A stretch of DNA of 64,000 nt. Origin: Acinetobacter sp. ANC 4862. Lineage in GTDB: Bacteria; Pseudomonadota; Gammaproteobacteria; Pseudomonadales; Moraxellaceae. The notes beneath the pieces are model-generated. The model saw only the letters and a list, made by a program, of their open reading frames with translations. It made no database searches and was not told the DNA's origin. Within the stretch, counting starts at the first letter, position 1. Each line of letters begins with the position of its first letter. The translations under genes and the position numbers were made by a program. Of this stretch, positions 17,118 to 25,688 are shown piece after piece. The stretch covers positions 56,842 to 120,841 of the forward strand of contig NZ_SJXH01000006.1 of assembly GCF_004336635.1 (NCBI RefSeq). Direction: 5' to 3'.

Positions 17118-17708
17118 TTATTTATAGCAAAGCATCAACAGACCTGAGCCAATCGATAAAGTCATACTCATAAAACGTTCATCACTTTTCACCAGTGCAA
17201 TAAATTGCTGAACTTCTGCTGCATGTGATATGACATTGTCGACAAATATGACGCCATTTTTAGGATGCAGCATATGCGGCAAATACTGCCAGTAATCCAT
17301 ATAGGCATCCCGTTCAGCATCTAACAAAATAAAGTCATATTGCTGTTCGGCCTTTTCAAGAAAACTTTGTGCATCCCCTACCCAAAAATCAATCACTTCA
17401 CTCAATTGTAGTTCATTGGCATATTGCTGAGCTTGCTGGGTACGTGCCGGATCAATTTCCAAAGTAGTGACATGACCTTGTGAAGTCTGTGCTGCATTCG
17501 CCAGCCATAAAGTCGAATAACCTGTTGAAGTGCCAATCTCCAAAATATTTTTAGATTGTTGGATGCGCACTTGCATGGCTAAAAATAATGCAGAATCCGG
17601 TTCTATATTTCGATAACGTTGAATACGGTCTTTTTGTAAGGCATCAAATTTAATAAAACTTTGATGCAACTCCTGCATTCGCTTCTGGAATATTTCACTC
17701 ATGCTCAT
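17118..17708 (-). CDS. class I SAM-dependent O-methyltransferase (family 3)
   Basis: This ~196-residue cytosolic methyltransferase has the SAM-binding motif I ILEIGTSTGYSTLWLA, then TTLEIDPARTQQAQ (motif with acidic ribose-binding Asp), and YDFILLDAERDAYMDYW. The last matches the metal-binding D...D pair of cation-dependent catechol/caffeoyl-CoA O-methyltransferases. The C-terminal GSGLLMLCYK matches the family ending. The substrate is unknown. Three nearby starts exist (GTG 17711, ATG 17708, ATG 17702); AGGAATAG upstream fits the first ATG. Its neighbours (KTSC, DUF1653) give no functional hint. Confidence 0.8.
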   Translation of the reverse strand: MSMSEIFQKRMQELHQSFIKFDALQKDRIQRYRNIEPDSALFLAMQVRIQQSKNILEIGTSTGYSTLWLANAAQTSQGHVTTLEIDPARTQQAQQYANELQLSEVIDFWVGDAQSFLEKAEQQYDFILLDAERDAYMDYWQYLPHMLHPKNGVIFVDNVISHAAEVQQFIALVKSDERFMSMTLSIGSGLLMLCYK

Positions 17709-17770
17709 CACAGCTATTCCTGTCTTGTTATTCTGTTGAGTCTAGCGTTTATTGATGTCGTTAATCTAGT

Positions 17771-17992
17771 TCATGAAGTTGCTTGAATTAATTTAAATCG
17801 TGGAACAACTGTACCATTATCGAGTGTGACCATTTCCTGAAACATTTCCAGGGGACGTACCCACATTGAATAATCGCCATACAAACATTGATATACCACC
17901 AGTTTCTCAGCTGTTTCACTATGCGTAGCAACATGAAAGACCTGATATAACTTGCCTTTATAGTGTTGATAAATCCCGACTTTGAATTGCAT
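17771..17992 (-). CDS. DUF1653 domain protein
   Basis: This 73-residue small protein has the DUF1653 consensus: [22 protein letters not shown], split here as [11 protein letters not shown] and [15 protein letters not shown], then [15 protein letters not shown]. Function is unknown; members are usually stand-alone small cytosolic proteins. The ATG at 17990-17992 has AAGG upstream and begins at the conserved MQFKVG. The upstream in-frame extension to 18031 is not conserved-looking. Confidence 0.8.
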   Translation of the reverse strand: MQFKVGIYQHYKGKLYQVFHVATHSETAEKLVVYQCLYGDYSMWVRPLEMFQEMVTLDNGTVVPRFKLIQATS

Positions 17993-18101
17993 TTTTATAA
18001 CCTTGTTAAAACATAGGGTCATCATAATCAAAATTACCCAGAAATATGCAGCAATTTATTAAAAATGCTCTAATTTCAACTTAATACTTGAATATTCACA
18101 C

Positions 18102-18117
18102 TAAATCAGCATTTACT
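18102..18117 (+). repeat. 16-bp direct repeat, copy 1 (ahpF upstream)
   Basis: TAAATCAGCATTTACT occurs here and again exactly 120 bases downstream (18222-18237), both in the ahpF leader. The copies are identical over 16 bases. Confidence 0.8.
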
Positions 18118-18221
18118 TAAGACAGTATTTTTGTAAAAAACCCATCAATCTATTAAACCGATTGTTTTTATAAAAATGAAATGTTTTACCTATTTAAATA
18201 TTTAGCCTACTATAGCTTTAT

Positions 18222-18237
18222 TAAATCAGCATTTACT
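18222..18237 (+). repeat. 16-bp direct repeat, copy 2 (ahpF leader)
   Basis: This is the second identical copy of TAAATCAGCATTTACT, ending five bases before the ahpF ribosome site. It may be a regulator site or the mark of a local duplication. Confidence 0.8.
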
Positions 18238-18255
18238 CCCTTGGAGACGTTAGCC

Positions 18256-19821
18256 ATGTTAGACCAAAATACTTCAGCACAACTTAAAACACTCTTGGAA
18301 CGTCTGGAAAGCCCGATTGAACTGGTCGCAACTCTAGATGGTTCAGATAAATCTGACAAGATTAAAGAACTGGTGACTGAAGTTGCAGCCTTATCTGATT
18401 TAGTCACTGCACGCTTCGACGGTACAAATAAACGTGCCCCAAGCTTTGGGGTGGCAAAACAAGGTGAAGAACCGCGTGTCTTCTTTGCCGGCTTGCCGAT
18501 GGGACATGAATTTACTTCCCTGATTCTGGCCTTGTTACAAGTGTCAGGTTATGCCCCAAAAGTGTCAGATGAAGTGCTTGCAAGCATTAAAGGTCTTGAC
18601 CTTAAAGCGGACTTCGATGTCTTTGTATCGTTAAGCTGCCATAATTGTCCTGATGTGGTTCAAGCCCTAAACTTAATTGCGATCTATAACCCGGGCACCA
18701 CGGCCACCATGATTGACGGTGCTTTCTTCCAGGATGAAGTGGAACAGCGCAAGATCATGGCGGTACCAATGGTGTTCCAGGACAACGCCCACATCGGTCA
18801 GGGCCGTATGACCCTGGAAGAGATCATTGCCAAACTGGACAGCAATTCTGCAGCCAAAGACGCCGCCAAGTTAAATGCCAAAGACGCGTTTGATGTACTG
18901 GTGATTGGTGGCGGCCCTGCCGGCAACACCGCAGCGATTTATGCGGCGCGTAAAGGCATTAAAACCGGAATCGTGGCGGAGCGCATGGGCGGTCAGGTCA
19001 TGGATACCATGGACATTGAAAACTTCACTTCCGTACAGAAAACCCAGGGTCCGAAATTTGCCGCCGAAATGGAAGCGCATGTACGTGAGTATGGTGTGGA
19101 CATCATGAACCTGCAACGTGTTGCTAACATTAAAGGTGCAGATGAAACGGCGAATGGCCTAGTTGAAGTCACTTTGGAAAATGGCGCGAAGTTAGAATCG
19201 AAAACCATCATTCTATCGACTGGTGCACGCTGGAGAGAGATGAACGTTCCGGGTGAGCAGGAATACAAAACCCGTGGTGTAGCATACTGTCCGCACTGTG
19301 ATGGTCCACTGTTCAAGGGCAAACGCGTTGCGGTGATTGGTGGAGGTAACTCGGGTGTGGAAGCGGCGATTGACCTAGCCGGGATTGTCGAGCATGTAAC
19401 TTTGGTGGAATTTGACACCAAACTGCGTGCCGATCAGGTCTTACAAGACAAGCTCAACAGCTTGCCAAATACCACCGTGATCAAGAATGCGCTGTCGACT
19501 GAAGTAGTCGGTGACGGTTCACAGGTCACTGCACTGAAATACAAGGACCGTGCAACGGATGAGGAACATACGATTGAACTGGCGGGAATTTTTGTACAGA
19601 TCGGTTTGTTGCCAAACACCGATTTCCTGAAAGAAACCGCTGTTGAACTGACCAATCGTGGCGAGATCGTGATTAACGAGCGCAACGAAACCAACGTGAA
19701 GGGTGTGTTTGCTGCCGGTGACTGTACTACCGTACCGTACAAGCAAATCATCATTGCTACAGGTGAAGGTGCCAAGGCATCGCTATCTGCCTTTGATTAC
19801 ATTATCCGTTCGGGACAGTAA
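18256..19821 (+). CDS. ahpF: alkyl hydroperoxide reductase flavoprotein subunit AhpF
   Basis: This 521-residue protein has the same length as E. coli AhpF. The N-terminal double-thioredoxin domain carries Cys128-His-Asn-Cys131. It is followed by the FAD-binding GGGPAGN (218-224), the active-site Cys345-Pro-His-Cys348, the NADH-binding [10 protein letters not shown], and the C-terminal FAAGDCT. It passes electrons from NADH through FAD and two disulfides to AhpC. The ATG at 18256 follows GGAG at nine bases; the 25-codon upstream extension is not family-like. From about 18.6 kb onward the gene is clearly richer in G+C than its neighbours (37 of 60 bases in 18901-18960). Confidence 0.96.
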   Translation: MLDQNTSAQLKTLLERLESPIELVATLDGSDKSDKIKELVTEVAALSDLVTARFDGTNKRAPSFGVAKQGEEPRVFFAGLPMGHEFTSLILALLQVSGYAPKVSDEVLASIKGLDLKADFDVFVSLSCHNCPDVVQALNLIAIYNPGTTATMIDGAFFQDEVEQRKIMAVPMVFQDNAHIGQGRMTLEEIIAKLDSNSAAKDAAKLNAKDAFDVLVIGGGPAGNTAAIYAARKGIKTGIVAERMGGQVMDTMDIENFTSVQKTQGPKFAAEMEAHVREYGVDIMNLQRVANIKGADETANGLVEVTLENGAKLESKTIILSTGARWREMNVPGEQEYKTRGVAYCPHCDGPLFKGKRVAVIGGGNSGVEAAIDLAGIVEHVTLVEFDTKLRADQVLQDKLNSLPNTTVIKNALSTEVVGDGSQVTALKYKDRATDEEHTIELAGIFVQIGLLPNTDFLKETAVELTNRGEIVINERNETNVKGVFAAGDCTTVPYKQIIIATGEGAKASLSAFDYIIRSGQ

Positions 19822-19849
19822 TCTATATTCAGCATAAATAGTTTGATCT

Positions 19850-19884
19850 GGCTTATATCACAATGTGGTATAAGCCTTTTTTTT
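19850..19884 (+). terminator. ahpF terminator
   Basis: GGCTTATA and TATAAGCC form an 8-bp stem around an 11-nt loop, followed by eight T, about 30 bases after the ahpF stop. Confidence 0.85.
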
Positions 19885-20009
19885 CCCTCATTTTTTCATA
19901 AAAAATAATTACATTTAATTAACAATTTTAGCTCATAATTTGTGCATTTTTTTAGCTATATTCAAAATACCCCTATTTAGGTGGGTGCCACAATTAAAAG
20001 GAAATGAAA

Positions 20010-20354
20010 ATGAATAAATTGCTTATTGCTTTAGGTCTTGCTGCTAGCGTTGCCCTGGTGGGTTGTAATAAACAAGAAGCACCAGAAACAGGTGCAACTA
20101 CTGGCGAACATCTTGAAAATGCAGCCAATCAAGCAGGTCATGATATTTCTGATGCCACAAAGGAAGCTGAAGCGAAAACTCAAGCTGCTGCTAATGAAGC
20201 TACCTCTAAAATTGAGGCAGCAGGTGATGAAGCTGCTGCTAAAACTGAAGCCGCAGCAAAAGATATTAAAAATGCAGCGAAAGAAGCTACTGCAAAAACT
20301 GCCGGTGCTGTGGAAGAAGGTGCTTCAAATGTTCGAGAAAAAGCTCAACAATAA
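20010..20354 (+). CDS. small alanine/lysine-rich lipoprotein
   Basis: This 114-residue protein starts with a lipoprotein signal (MNKLLIALGLAASVALVGC, lipobox LVGC). The rest is a low-complexity A/E/K/T stretch with an ~11-residue periodicity (EAAAKTEAAAKDI, KEATAKTAGAVEE), resembling LEA-like or apolipoprotein-like amphipathic helices. It should be tethered to a membrane in the envelope. Function is unknown; such proteins are often linked to stress. AAGG lies eight bases before the ATG at 20010 and only two before the one at 20004, so the former was chosen. A strong terminator follows. Confidence 0.75.
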   Translation: MNKLLIALGLAASVALVGCNKQEAPETGATTGEHLENAANQAGHDISDATKEAEAKTQAAANEATSKIEAAGDEAAAKTEAAAKDIKNAAKEATAKTAGAVEEGASNVREKAQQ

Positions 20355-20370
20355 TGTGAATGGTTGAAAT

Positions 20371-20402
20371 AAAAAAGCTCCTTTAAAAAGGAGCTTTTTT
20401 AT
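20371..20402. terminator. rho-independent terminator
   Basis: AAAAAAGCTCCTTT and AAAGGAGCTTTTTT form a long perfect stem with a small loop, 17 bases after the lipoprotein stop. Confidence 0.92.
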
Positions 20403-20421
20403 TGAAAAATCTGACTTTTTT

Positions 20422-20607
20422 ATGCACATTACTTCGATGATAGTTGCAAGAAATAATGATTCAAAGCATGTTCACATACCATATTCATATCTTCATGAAA
20501 AATATTATGTTCAAAGAACAGGTAGATTATTACGTACTGTAGTATTAGGAGCAAATGACGGAATTATTTCCGTGACCAGCTTAATTATGGGTATGGCTAT
20601 CAGTAGT
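20422..20607 (+). pseudogene. VIT1/CCC1-family transporter remnant (N-terminal fragment)
   Basis: Residues 23-60 of this frame (HEKYYVQRTGRLLRTVV, LGANDGIISVTSLIMGMA) match the N-terminus and first helix of VIT1/CCC1 Fe/Mn transporters, whose hallmark is G-x-LR-x-xVLGANDGI. Full-length members are about 230 residues with five helices. Here the match stops after the first helix, and the frame terminates at 20637 after an unrelated tail. The sequence beyond ~20608 belongs to another gene family. The fragment cannot transport metal. Confidence 0.75.
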
Positions 20608-20840
20608 GTATATCTACATACTTTATTGCTGCGCTAGTTGGAGAATTACTGCTCGGATACGGTGTTCGTCTCACATATGACTGTATATCTGGTGCTTACT
20701 TCAGCAGGATTGCTTCAAGGAGTTTGCATGGCTGGTTATGGTTGATCTTTGCCTTACTGGGTAACAGTATTGGCATCAAACTTCGTCCAGTTTTCTTCCC
20801 GGACAAACGACCACAACCTGGAAAATTAACTGGTTGTTAA
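20608..20840 (+). pseudogene. YeeE/YedE-family (sulfur transport) C-terminal remnant
   Basis: A different reading frame from the VIT fragment encodes, without a start codon, YFIAALVGELLLGYGVRLTY, then ISGAYFSRIASRSLHGWLW, LIFALLGNSIGIKLRPVFF and a stop at 20838-20840. This matches the last two helices of YeeE/YedE (DUF395) proteins, whose typical pattern is C-x-SGAYFSGIASGSLHGWLW with a terminal G-x-KLRP. The upstream two thirds are missing, and the typical cysteine region is altered. Together with the VIT fragment it forms a chimera of two broken transporter genes. Confidence 0.75.
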
Positions 20841-20858
20841 ATCCGAATTTCAGCCTAT

Positions 20859-20888
20859 AAAAAGCCCATCACTGAATGGGCTTTTTTG
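20859..20888. terminator. bidirectional terminator
   Basis: AAAAAGCCCAT and ATGGGCTTTTTT form an 11-bp stem with a six-base loop, between the transporter relic and the convergent lipoprotein gene. Confidence 0.88.
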
Positions 20889-20904
20889 TTTATCCTATTT
20901 TTAA

Positions 20905-21423
20905 TTAATGCAGCGCCGCTTTTAAATTACAGCCAAAACCCATAATCTCTTGAGCCTGACGGTATGAGGTATAATGGTTTAAAATAAAATCATAAAACTG
21001 GTCTGCATCCGCAAATTTTTTGCTTAAGTTTTCACCCTGCGCATGGGGGAATTTCACCTGTCCAATGATATTCAGATTTTGATGACCCAACTGATACATT
21101 TCGGCAAAATAGCCATTCATCATTTGACAATATGCCTGTTTGACCGGTTTTAAGGAAGTGCTGCTCACGGCATGCAGATTTAAAGTCTGTAATTGATTCA
21201 CATCAAGTAGCGACTGGTCTGAAAAGGCAATATTGTTGCTTTTTTTAAAAGCCTGATAATCTTTAGATAATTGTTGATTTAAGCTTTCAAAGCGCTGCTG
21301 CAATCTGGCTGCATCCTGCACCTTATATTTTTGAGGATCAATCTGGATTTTTTGCTGTTCGGAAGATGAACATGCTGAAAGTACTACGCTTAAAATTAAA
21401 GTCGCCAAAACGAACGGCTTCAT
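20905..21423 (-). CDS. hypothetical lipoprotein
   Basis: This 172-residue protein has a lipoprotein signal peptide ending in LSVVLSAC (lipobox LSAC), so it should be lipidated and anchored in the envelope. The mature part is hydrophilic and mostly helical, with two further cysteines (QAYCQMMNG and GFGCNLKAA) that could form a disulfide. I do not recognise the family. GAGGA precedes the ATG. It lies downstream of the TIGR03915 gene on the same strand with ~50 bases between, so it could share its transcript. Confidence 0.7.
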   Translation of the reverse strand: MKPFVLATLILSVVLSACSSSEQQKIQIDPQKYKVQDAARLQQRFESLNQQLSKDYQAFKKSNNIAFSDQSLLDVNQLQTLNLHAVSSTSLKPVKQAYCQMMNGYFAEMYQLGHQNLNIIGQVKFPHAQGENLSKKFADADQFYDFILNHYTSYRQAQEIMGFGCNLKAALH

Positions 21424-21475
21424 TATAAATTGTCCTCATCACTAAATCTTGCAATAGTATGCCTGAAATATGCAG

Positions 21476-22255
21476 CTATATTGATTTTTCATTCATATAA
21501 CGCCAGTAACGCTTCGGCACATACTGAATATGCAGTTTCATATTTTGCCGAACCTGAATATTGACACTGCGGAAATAATCTTTCCACAGCTGGTCATACA
21601 GTAATTCCTGTTCATCCAGTTCTACAGTAAACGCCTGACTATAACCACTCGCGAATGTGGCATCGACCTGATGAGCATCCATTTCAATTTGATGCAGCTG
21701 TTGCAAATCATAATAAATGCCATATTTACGCTTTTCGTCATAAATCAGCCAGCGTTGATCTTGATAACGTGCCCTAAAATGCCGTTCAATCAGCGGCAAT
21801 ACATTAAAATCAGGCCGAACCAGACTTAAAAACAGACCGTCCTGACATTTCTTGAAGCGTACAAAGGCTTCCATACGATGCTTTTCACGACCAACCTGCT
21901 TTGCCCATTGCGATAAAGCCAGCACATCAGCATGCCCATAGTTTTCATCGACCTTGTAGCGAGTTTGAAAAACATAGAGGCAATAGTTAAACAGATGTTG
22001 ATAAGCAGTTTGATTTTCAGATAGAAAAGTATAGTAAAAATTACGCTGACTCTGGCCCGATGTTTTTTTCTTCAATCCCCGCCAGACCCGCTGTGCATGC
22101 TCTTCATTCGATGCGACCTGTATAAAATCATCAAACAAACCCTTTTGCGCATGTGGATTGCTCGTCACCTGCACCCGAAACTCTTTAAATTGAAAGGCAC
22201 GAAACACGCAGCTCAACAGACCAGTCATGCTGCTATCAAAACAGTAAGTTGCCAT
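21476..22255 (-). CDS. TIGR03915-family putative DNA repair protein (DUF4130)
   Basis: This 259-residue protein is recognised as the partner family of the radical-SAM protein encoded just upstream. The opening hydrophobic strand plus FDSSMTGLLSCVFRAF is typical, as are RVWRGLKKK, ALSQWAKQVGREKHRMEAFVRF, and the C-terminal YVPKRYWRYMNEK. Its start codon overlaps the stop codon of the upstream gene by one base (TAATG), indicating translational coupling. The DUF4130 family has been proposed to act in DNA repair or modification together with the radical-SAM enzyme; no reaction is known to me. Confidence 0.8.
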   Translation of the reverse strand: MATYCFDSSMTGLLSCVFRAFQFKEFRVQVTSNPHAQKGLFDDFIQVASNEEHAQRVWRGLKKKTSGQSQRNFYYTFLSENQTAYQHLFNYCLYVFQTRYKVDENYGHADVLALSQWAKQVGREKHRMEAFVRFKKCQDGLFLSLVRPDFNVLPLIERHFRARYQDQRWLIYDEKRKYGIYYDLQQLHQIEMDAHQVDATFASGYSQAFTVELDEQELLYDQLWKDYFRSVNIQVRQNMKLHIQYVPKRYWRYMNEKSI

Positions 22256-23514
22256 TAAAAACCAAAACCCAATTGTGGCGATAACTGCTGCACATATTTG
22301 GACTGTCCCGACTGAAAAATCTGACTTCGAATCTGGCCTGGCAACTGCTCCTTAATAAATTTTGGCGTATCGGCACAGCGGATAAAATGCTGCGCACGGT
22401 TATATGCAACGCCCATACGCTTCAGTTGATCGATATAAATTTTGCCAAAGCAACGCGCCTGGACAATTTTTTTCGCTGAGCGCACACCAATACCCGGAAC
22501 ACGTAAAATCATGCGGTAATCCGCCCGGTTCAGATCCACTGGAAATTGTTCAGGATGCCTTAATGCCCATCCCAGCTTGGGATCAACATCCAGCTCCAAA
22601 TTCGGGTGTTTTTCATCGACCAGTTCTGTCGCCTCAAAACCATAAAAACGCATCAACCAGTCACTTTGATAAAGCCTATTTTCTCTTAATAAGGGGGGTG
22701 CTGAACCAATCGCAGGCAAGGCTTTTTCCTGTTCATTAATTGGAATATAACCCGAGTAATACACCCGTTTCAGTTTAAACTCTTTGTAATGCCGGTCTGC
22801 CATCAAAATAATATCCTGATCACTTTCGCTATATGCTCCCACCACCATTTGCGTGGTTTGCCCTGCCGGAACAAATTTAGGAACTGAGCGAATCAGCTTA
22901 CGTTCATCTTTAAACTGGATTAAACGGTCACGCACAATACCCAAGTCTTTTTGAACTTCGGCATGGGTTTTCTCGGGGGCGAATTTCTGCAAGCCTGCCT
23001 CAGTCGGCATTTCTAAATTAATACTCATCCGGTCAACATACAGCCCCGCTTCAGTAATGATTTCCTGCGATGCTCCAGGAATGGTTTTTAAATGAATATA
23101 ACCGTTAAAATTTTCTTCCAGACGTAATTTTTTCACCACTTGCAGCATCCGCTCCATGGTGTAATCTGCCGATTTAAAAATCCCTAAACTTAAAAACAAA
23201 CCTTCAATATAATTCCGGCGATAGAAGTTCATGGTTAAATCTACTACTTCCTGAACGGTAAAAGCTGCCCGTTTTACATCATTGGAGCGACGTGACACGC
23301 AGTAAGCACAATCATAAATACACACATTGGAAAACAGAATTTTAAGCAAAGATACACAGCGACCATCTTCGGTATAGCTATGACAAATACCGGAGCCGGT
23401 ATTCCCTAGCCCTTTGTCTTTGTTTTTTCGGTTACTGCCACTTGAGGAACAGGAGACATCATATTTGGCAGCATCGGCTAAAATTTGCAGTTTTTCACGG
23501 ATACGATCAGACAT
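22255..23514 (-). CDS. putative DNA modification/repair radical SAM protein (TIGR03916)
   Basis: The 419-residue protein has the radical-SAM cluster motif C65-IYD-C69-AY-C72 (CX3CX2C). This is preceded by a glycine/serine/cysteine-rich segment (SCSSSGSNRK, GICHSYTEDGRC) typical of the family. Residues ~330-352 (LRVPGIGVRSAKKIVQAR) are a helix-hairpin-helix DNA-binding motif. It should use S-adenosylmethionine and a 4Fe-4S cluster to generate a 5'-deoxyadenosyl radical acting on DNA or nucleotides, but the substrate is unknown. The downstream partner overlaps by one base. The length fits the family. Confidence 0.85.
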   Translation of the reverse strand: MSDRIREKLQILADAAKYDVSCSSSGSNRKNKDKGLGNTGSGICHSYTEDGRCVSLLKILFSNVCIYDCAYCVSRRSNDVKRAAFTVQEVVDLTMNFYRRNYIEGLFLSLGIFKSADYTMERMLQVVKKLRLEENFNGYIHLKTIPGASQEIITEAGLYVDRMSINLEMPTEAGLQKFAPEKTHAEVQKDLGIVRDRLIQFKDERKLIRSVPKFVPAGQTTQMVVGAYSESDQDIILMADRHYKEFKLKRVYYSGYIPINEQEKALPAIGSAPPLLRENRLYQSDWLMRFYGFEATELVDEKHPNLELDVDPKLGWALRHPEQFPVDLNRADYRMILRVPGIGVRSAKKIVQARCFGKIYIDQLKRMGVAYNRAQHFIRCADTPKFIKEQLPGQIRSQIFQSGQSKYVQQLSPQLGFGF

Positions 23515-23734
23515 GGATAAACAGCGCTAAAAAGATAAATCTGTATTATAAAATTTTCAACTCAAACTACATGGGCAGCGGTCTTTTATGCGACATGGTT
23601 TGACGCTTTATTTATCACTGCATTTTCATTTATTTTTAGGTGTAAAAAACTTTTTATTTCATAAAAAAATAACGAATATTATTTGCTTAATTTATAGGGC
23701 TTGGGCAAAGTGATGAGATGCATAGGAGCCAAAT

Positions 23735-24778
23735 ATGACTTTATTAGAACAACTTGAAATTAAACATCCTATTTTCCTTGCACCGATGGCAGGTGTTTCT
23801 ACTCCCCAACTGGCAGCTGAGGTTTCCAATCAAGGCGGTTTGGGTTCATTGGGTTTGGGTGCCAGTACAGTTGCGGCAGCACGTCAACAAATTTTAGAAA
23901 CGCAAGCACTTACGCATAAACCATTTCAGGTCAATTTCTTCTGTCATCAAAGCGCCTCGCTCGACAAAAATATAGCAGATCAGTGGATTAAATATTTATC
24001 CCCTCAATTTCAGAAGTATCATGCAACTCCGCCGACAGAATTAAAATGTATCTATCCCAGCTTTCTCGATAACGATGACTATTTAAATCTGGTTTTAGAA
24101 ACTCGACCTCAGGCAGTAAGTTTTCACTTCGGCATTCCGCATCCTCATCAAATTCAGGCCTTAAAACAGGCCGGTATCCTGACGATGGTTTCAGCGACTA
24201 ATCTGGCTGAAGCACTGCAGATTGAAGCGGCTGGGATTGATATCATTATTGCGCAAGGCATTGAAGCCGGTGGGCACCGTGGCATTTTTAATGAAACATT
24301 TGACAGCTCAGTCAAAACTTCTGATCTGGTACAATTGTTAAAACAGTACTGTAGCAAGCCTGTTGTAGCTGCGGGCGGAATCATGAATGGCACCCAGGCT
24401 CAGCTCCTAATCCAGTTAGGTGCCGAAGCTGTTCAATTGGGCACCGCTTTCGTACAGTGCAAAAGTTCCAATGTCAACACGGCCTATCGACAAGCCCTGT
24501 TTAGCAAACCGATTACCCAAATGACTGCAAGCATTTCGGGACGACCTGCTCGCGGTCTAATTAACCACTGGCATACCCAAATCGATCGACCTGAACGTCC
24601 TCCAGTTGCCACTTACCCCTATTGCTATGACTTGGGTAAACAACTGCATGCCGCAGCCGCTGCACAAGGTGACCATGGTTTTGGAGCATTTTGGGCGGGA
24701 ACCAATGTCGCCCAAATTCGGGAGATGGAAGCTGCGGATTTAATTAATCAGCTGGTTTTGGAAATTAGTCAAGCCTAA
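23735..24778 (+). CDS. nitronate monooxygenase family FMN protein
   Basis: This 347-residue TIM-barrel flavoprotein opens with HPIFLAPMAGVSTPQLAAEVSNQGGLG (split: HPIFLAPMAGVST, NQGGLGSLGLG), the FMN-binding start of 2-nitropropane dioxygenase-like enzymes. It continues with QGIEAGGHRG, carrying the conserved histidine, and VAAGGIMNG plus AEAVQLGTAF for phosphate binding. It oxidises nitronates with O2 in characterised members. The true substrate here is unverified, and some relatives are enoyl reductases. AGGAG precedes the ATG. It is a single-gene unit, divergent from the radical-SAM gene and followed by a terminator. Confidence 0.82.
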   Translation: MTLLEQLEIKHPIFLAPMAGVSTPQLAAEVSNQGGLGSLGLGASTVAAARQQILETQALTHKPFQVNFFCHQSASLDKNIADQWIKYLSPQFQKYHATPPTELKCIYPSFLDNDDYLNLVLETRPQAVSFHFGIPHPHQIQALKQAGILTMVSATNLAEALQIEAAGIDIIIAQGIEAGGHRGIFNETFDSSVKTSDLVQLLKQYCSKPVVAAGGIMNGTQAQLLIQLGAEAVQLGTAFVQCKSSNVNTAYRQALFSKPITQMTASISGRPARGLINHWHTQIDRPERPPVATYPYCYDLGKQLHAAAAAQGDHGFGAFWAGTNVAQIREMEAADLINQLVLEISQA

Positions 24779-24800
24779 TTTACTGGCGTATATATTCGAT

Positions 24801-24831
24801 AAAAAACCTCTCAGTTGAGAGGTTTTTTGTT
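24801..24831. terminator. bidirectional terminator
   Basis: AAAAAACCTCTCA and TGAGAGGTTTTTT flank a two-base GT centre in a near-continuous palindrome with T-runs on both strands. Confidence 0.88.
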
Positions 24832-24841
24832 CAACATTCAT

Positions 24842-25416
24842 CTAGCATGGAGCACGAAGCCATGCATCTTTAGCTGCATATTTGGCTTCTTCCCAGCTGA
24901 GACGGGACTGATCCTTGGTAGTTTCCCATTTGCTTCTTAAGTCCGGCTCAACATGCTCAAACTCGACATTACTGTAGTATTGAAATCGGCTGCCATATCC
25001 GACCTGATAAGCACTCCGGTAATCGCGCTCATAATCTAAGCCCCATAGGTATTCAGGCTTTCATGGAAATAAGGTCTATCACGGTGCTGTTCGAGCCAAT
25101 AGGCATCTTCCTCTTCCGGGTTCGCTGTTTCTACGATGTCATTACCCTCAATTCCACCAACAATGCCCCCGACAATACCGCCAACTACCGCACCTGCAGG
25201 ACCAACTGCAGATCCAAGGGCAGCACCAGCTGCTACACCACCCACTGTACCAATACTTGTACCCACAGGGTGATCATTTGCTTCATTCATGTCAGGAACC
25301 CGATTACTTCCCTTATCGTTAATAGGATCAGCGTGCACATCTGTTCTTGGTTCTTCTGGACGTTTATTTGGATGAGTAAGATCAGCTTCCGTCATAGGAC
25401 GATTTATATTGACCAT
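24842..25416 (-). pseudogene. glycine-zipper protein gene disrupted by a frameshift
   Basis: The first frame (25416 down to 25036) begins MVNINRPMTEADLTHPNKRP and contains GGVAAGAALGSAVGPAGAVVGGIVGGIVGG, i.e. a glycine-zipper hydrophobic stretch at about residues 60-88 (quoted in part: GPAGAVVGGIVGG). It stops at TYGA. The sequence then continues, in another frame and without interruption, as LDYERDYRSAYQVGYGSRF, FEHVEPDLRSKWETT and LSWEEAKYAAKDAWLRAPC, stop at 24842. The two parts join naturally if one base is added or two are removed near 25040. A strong AAGGAG precedes the ATG. An intact version would be about 190 residues; function unknown. A sequencing error is an alternative. Confidence 0.65.
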
Positions 25417-25688
25417 TCGCTTTCTCCTTCTATCCTATCTATATACAAAATGTTTAGACAAGCAGCTTATTTAAGCTGTAGAAAAATTCAGCATAAAGCA
25501 CTTCTGAATAAGCTATGTCTTATAAGTGTCCTGAATGGGTGATGAGATGTTGTAGAATGTAATTCTTTGAATATTGTTTTATACAAATTACGAAAAAAAG
25601 TTTTGATAAAGAAAAAGTTACTACTCTTTTTTTGCTGAAATTCTTTGCAATAAAGAGCAGTAATCTATTTAAAATGGAGCAATAAAAA

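Noticed and set aside
18993..19775. Minus-strand frames of 113-142 codons in ahpF
   Set aside because: They are explained by the raised G+C and codon bias of ahpF, which removes stops on the opposite strand.
20038..20367. 109-codon alternative frame in the alanine-rich lipoprotein
   Set aside because: It arises from the repetitive composition. The other frame has a lipobox and correctly spaced ribosome site.
20422..20637. Intact 71-residue small membrane protein
   Set aside because: Only the first helix of a VIT family protein is present, and the frame ends in sequence belonging to a YeeE/YedE gene.
25063..25542. 159-codon plus-strand frame
   Set aside because: It covers the antisense of the glycine-zipper gene, whose frame has a strong ribosome site and recognisable composition.
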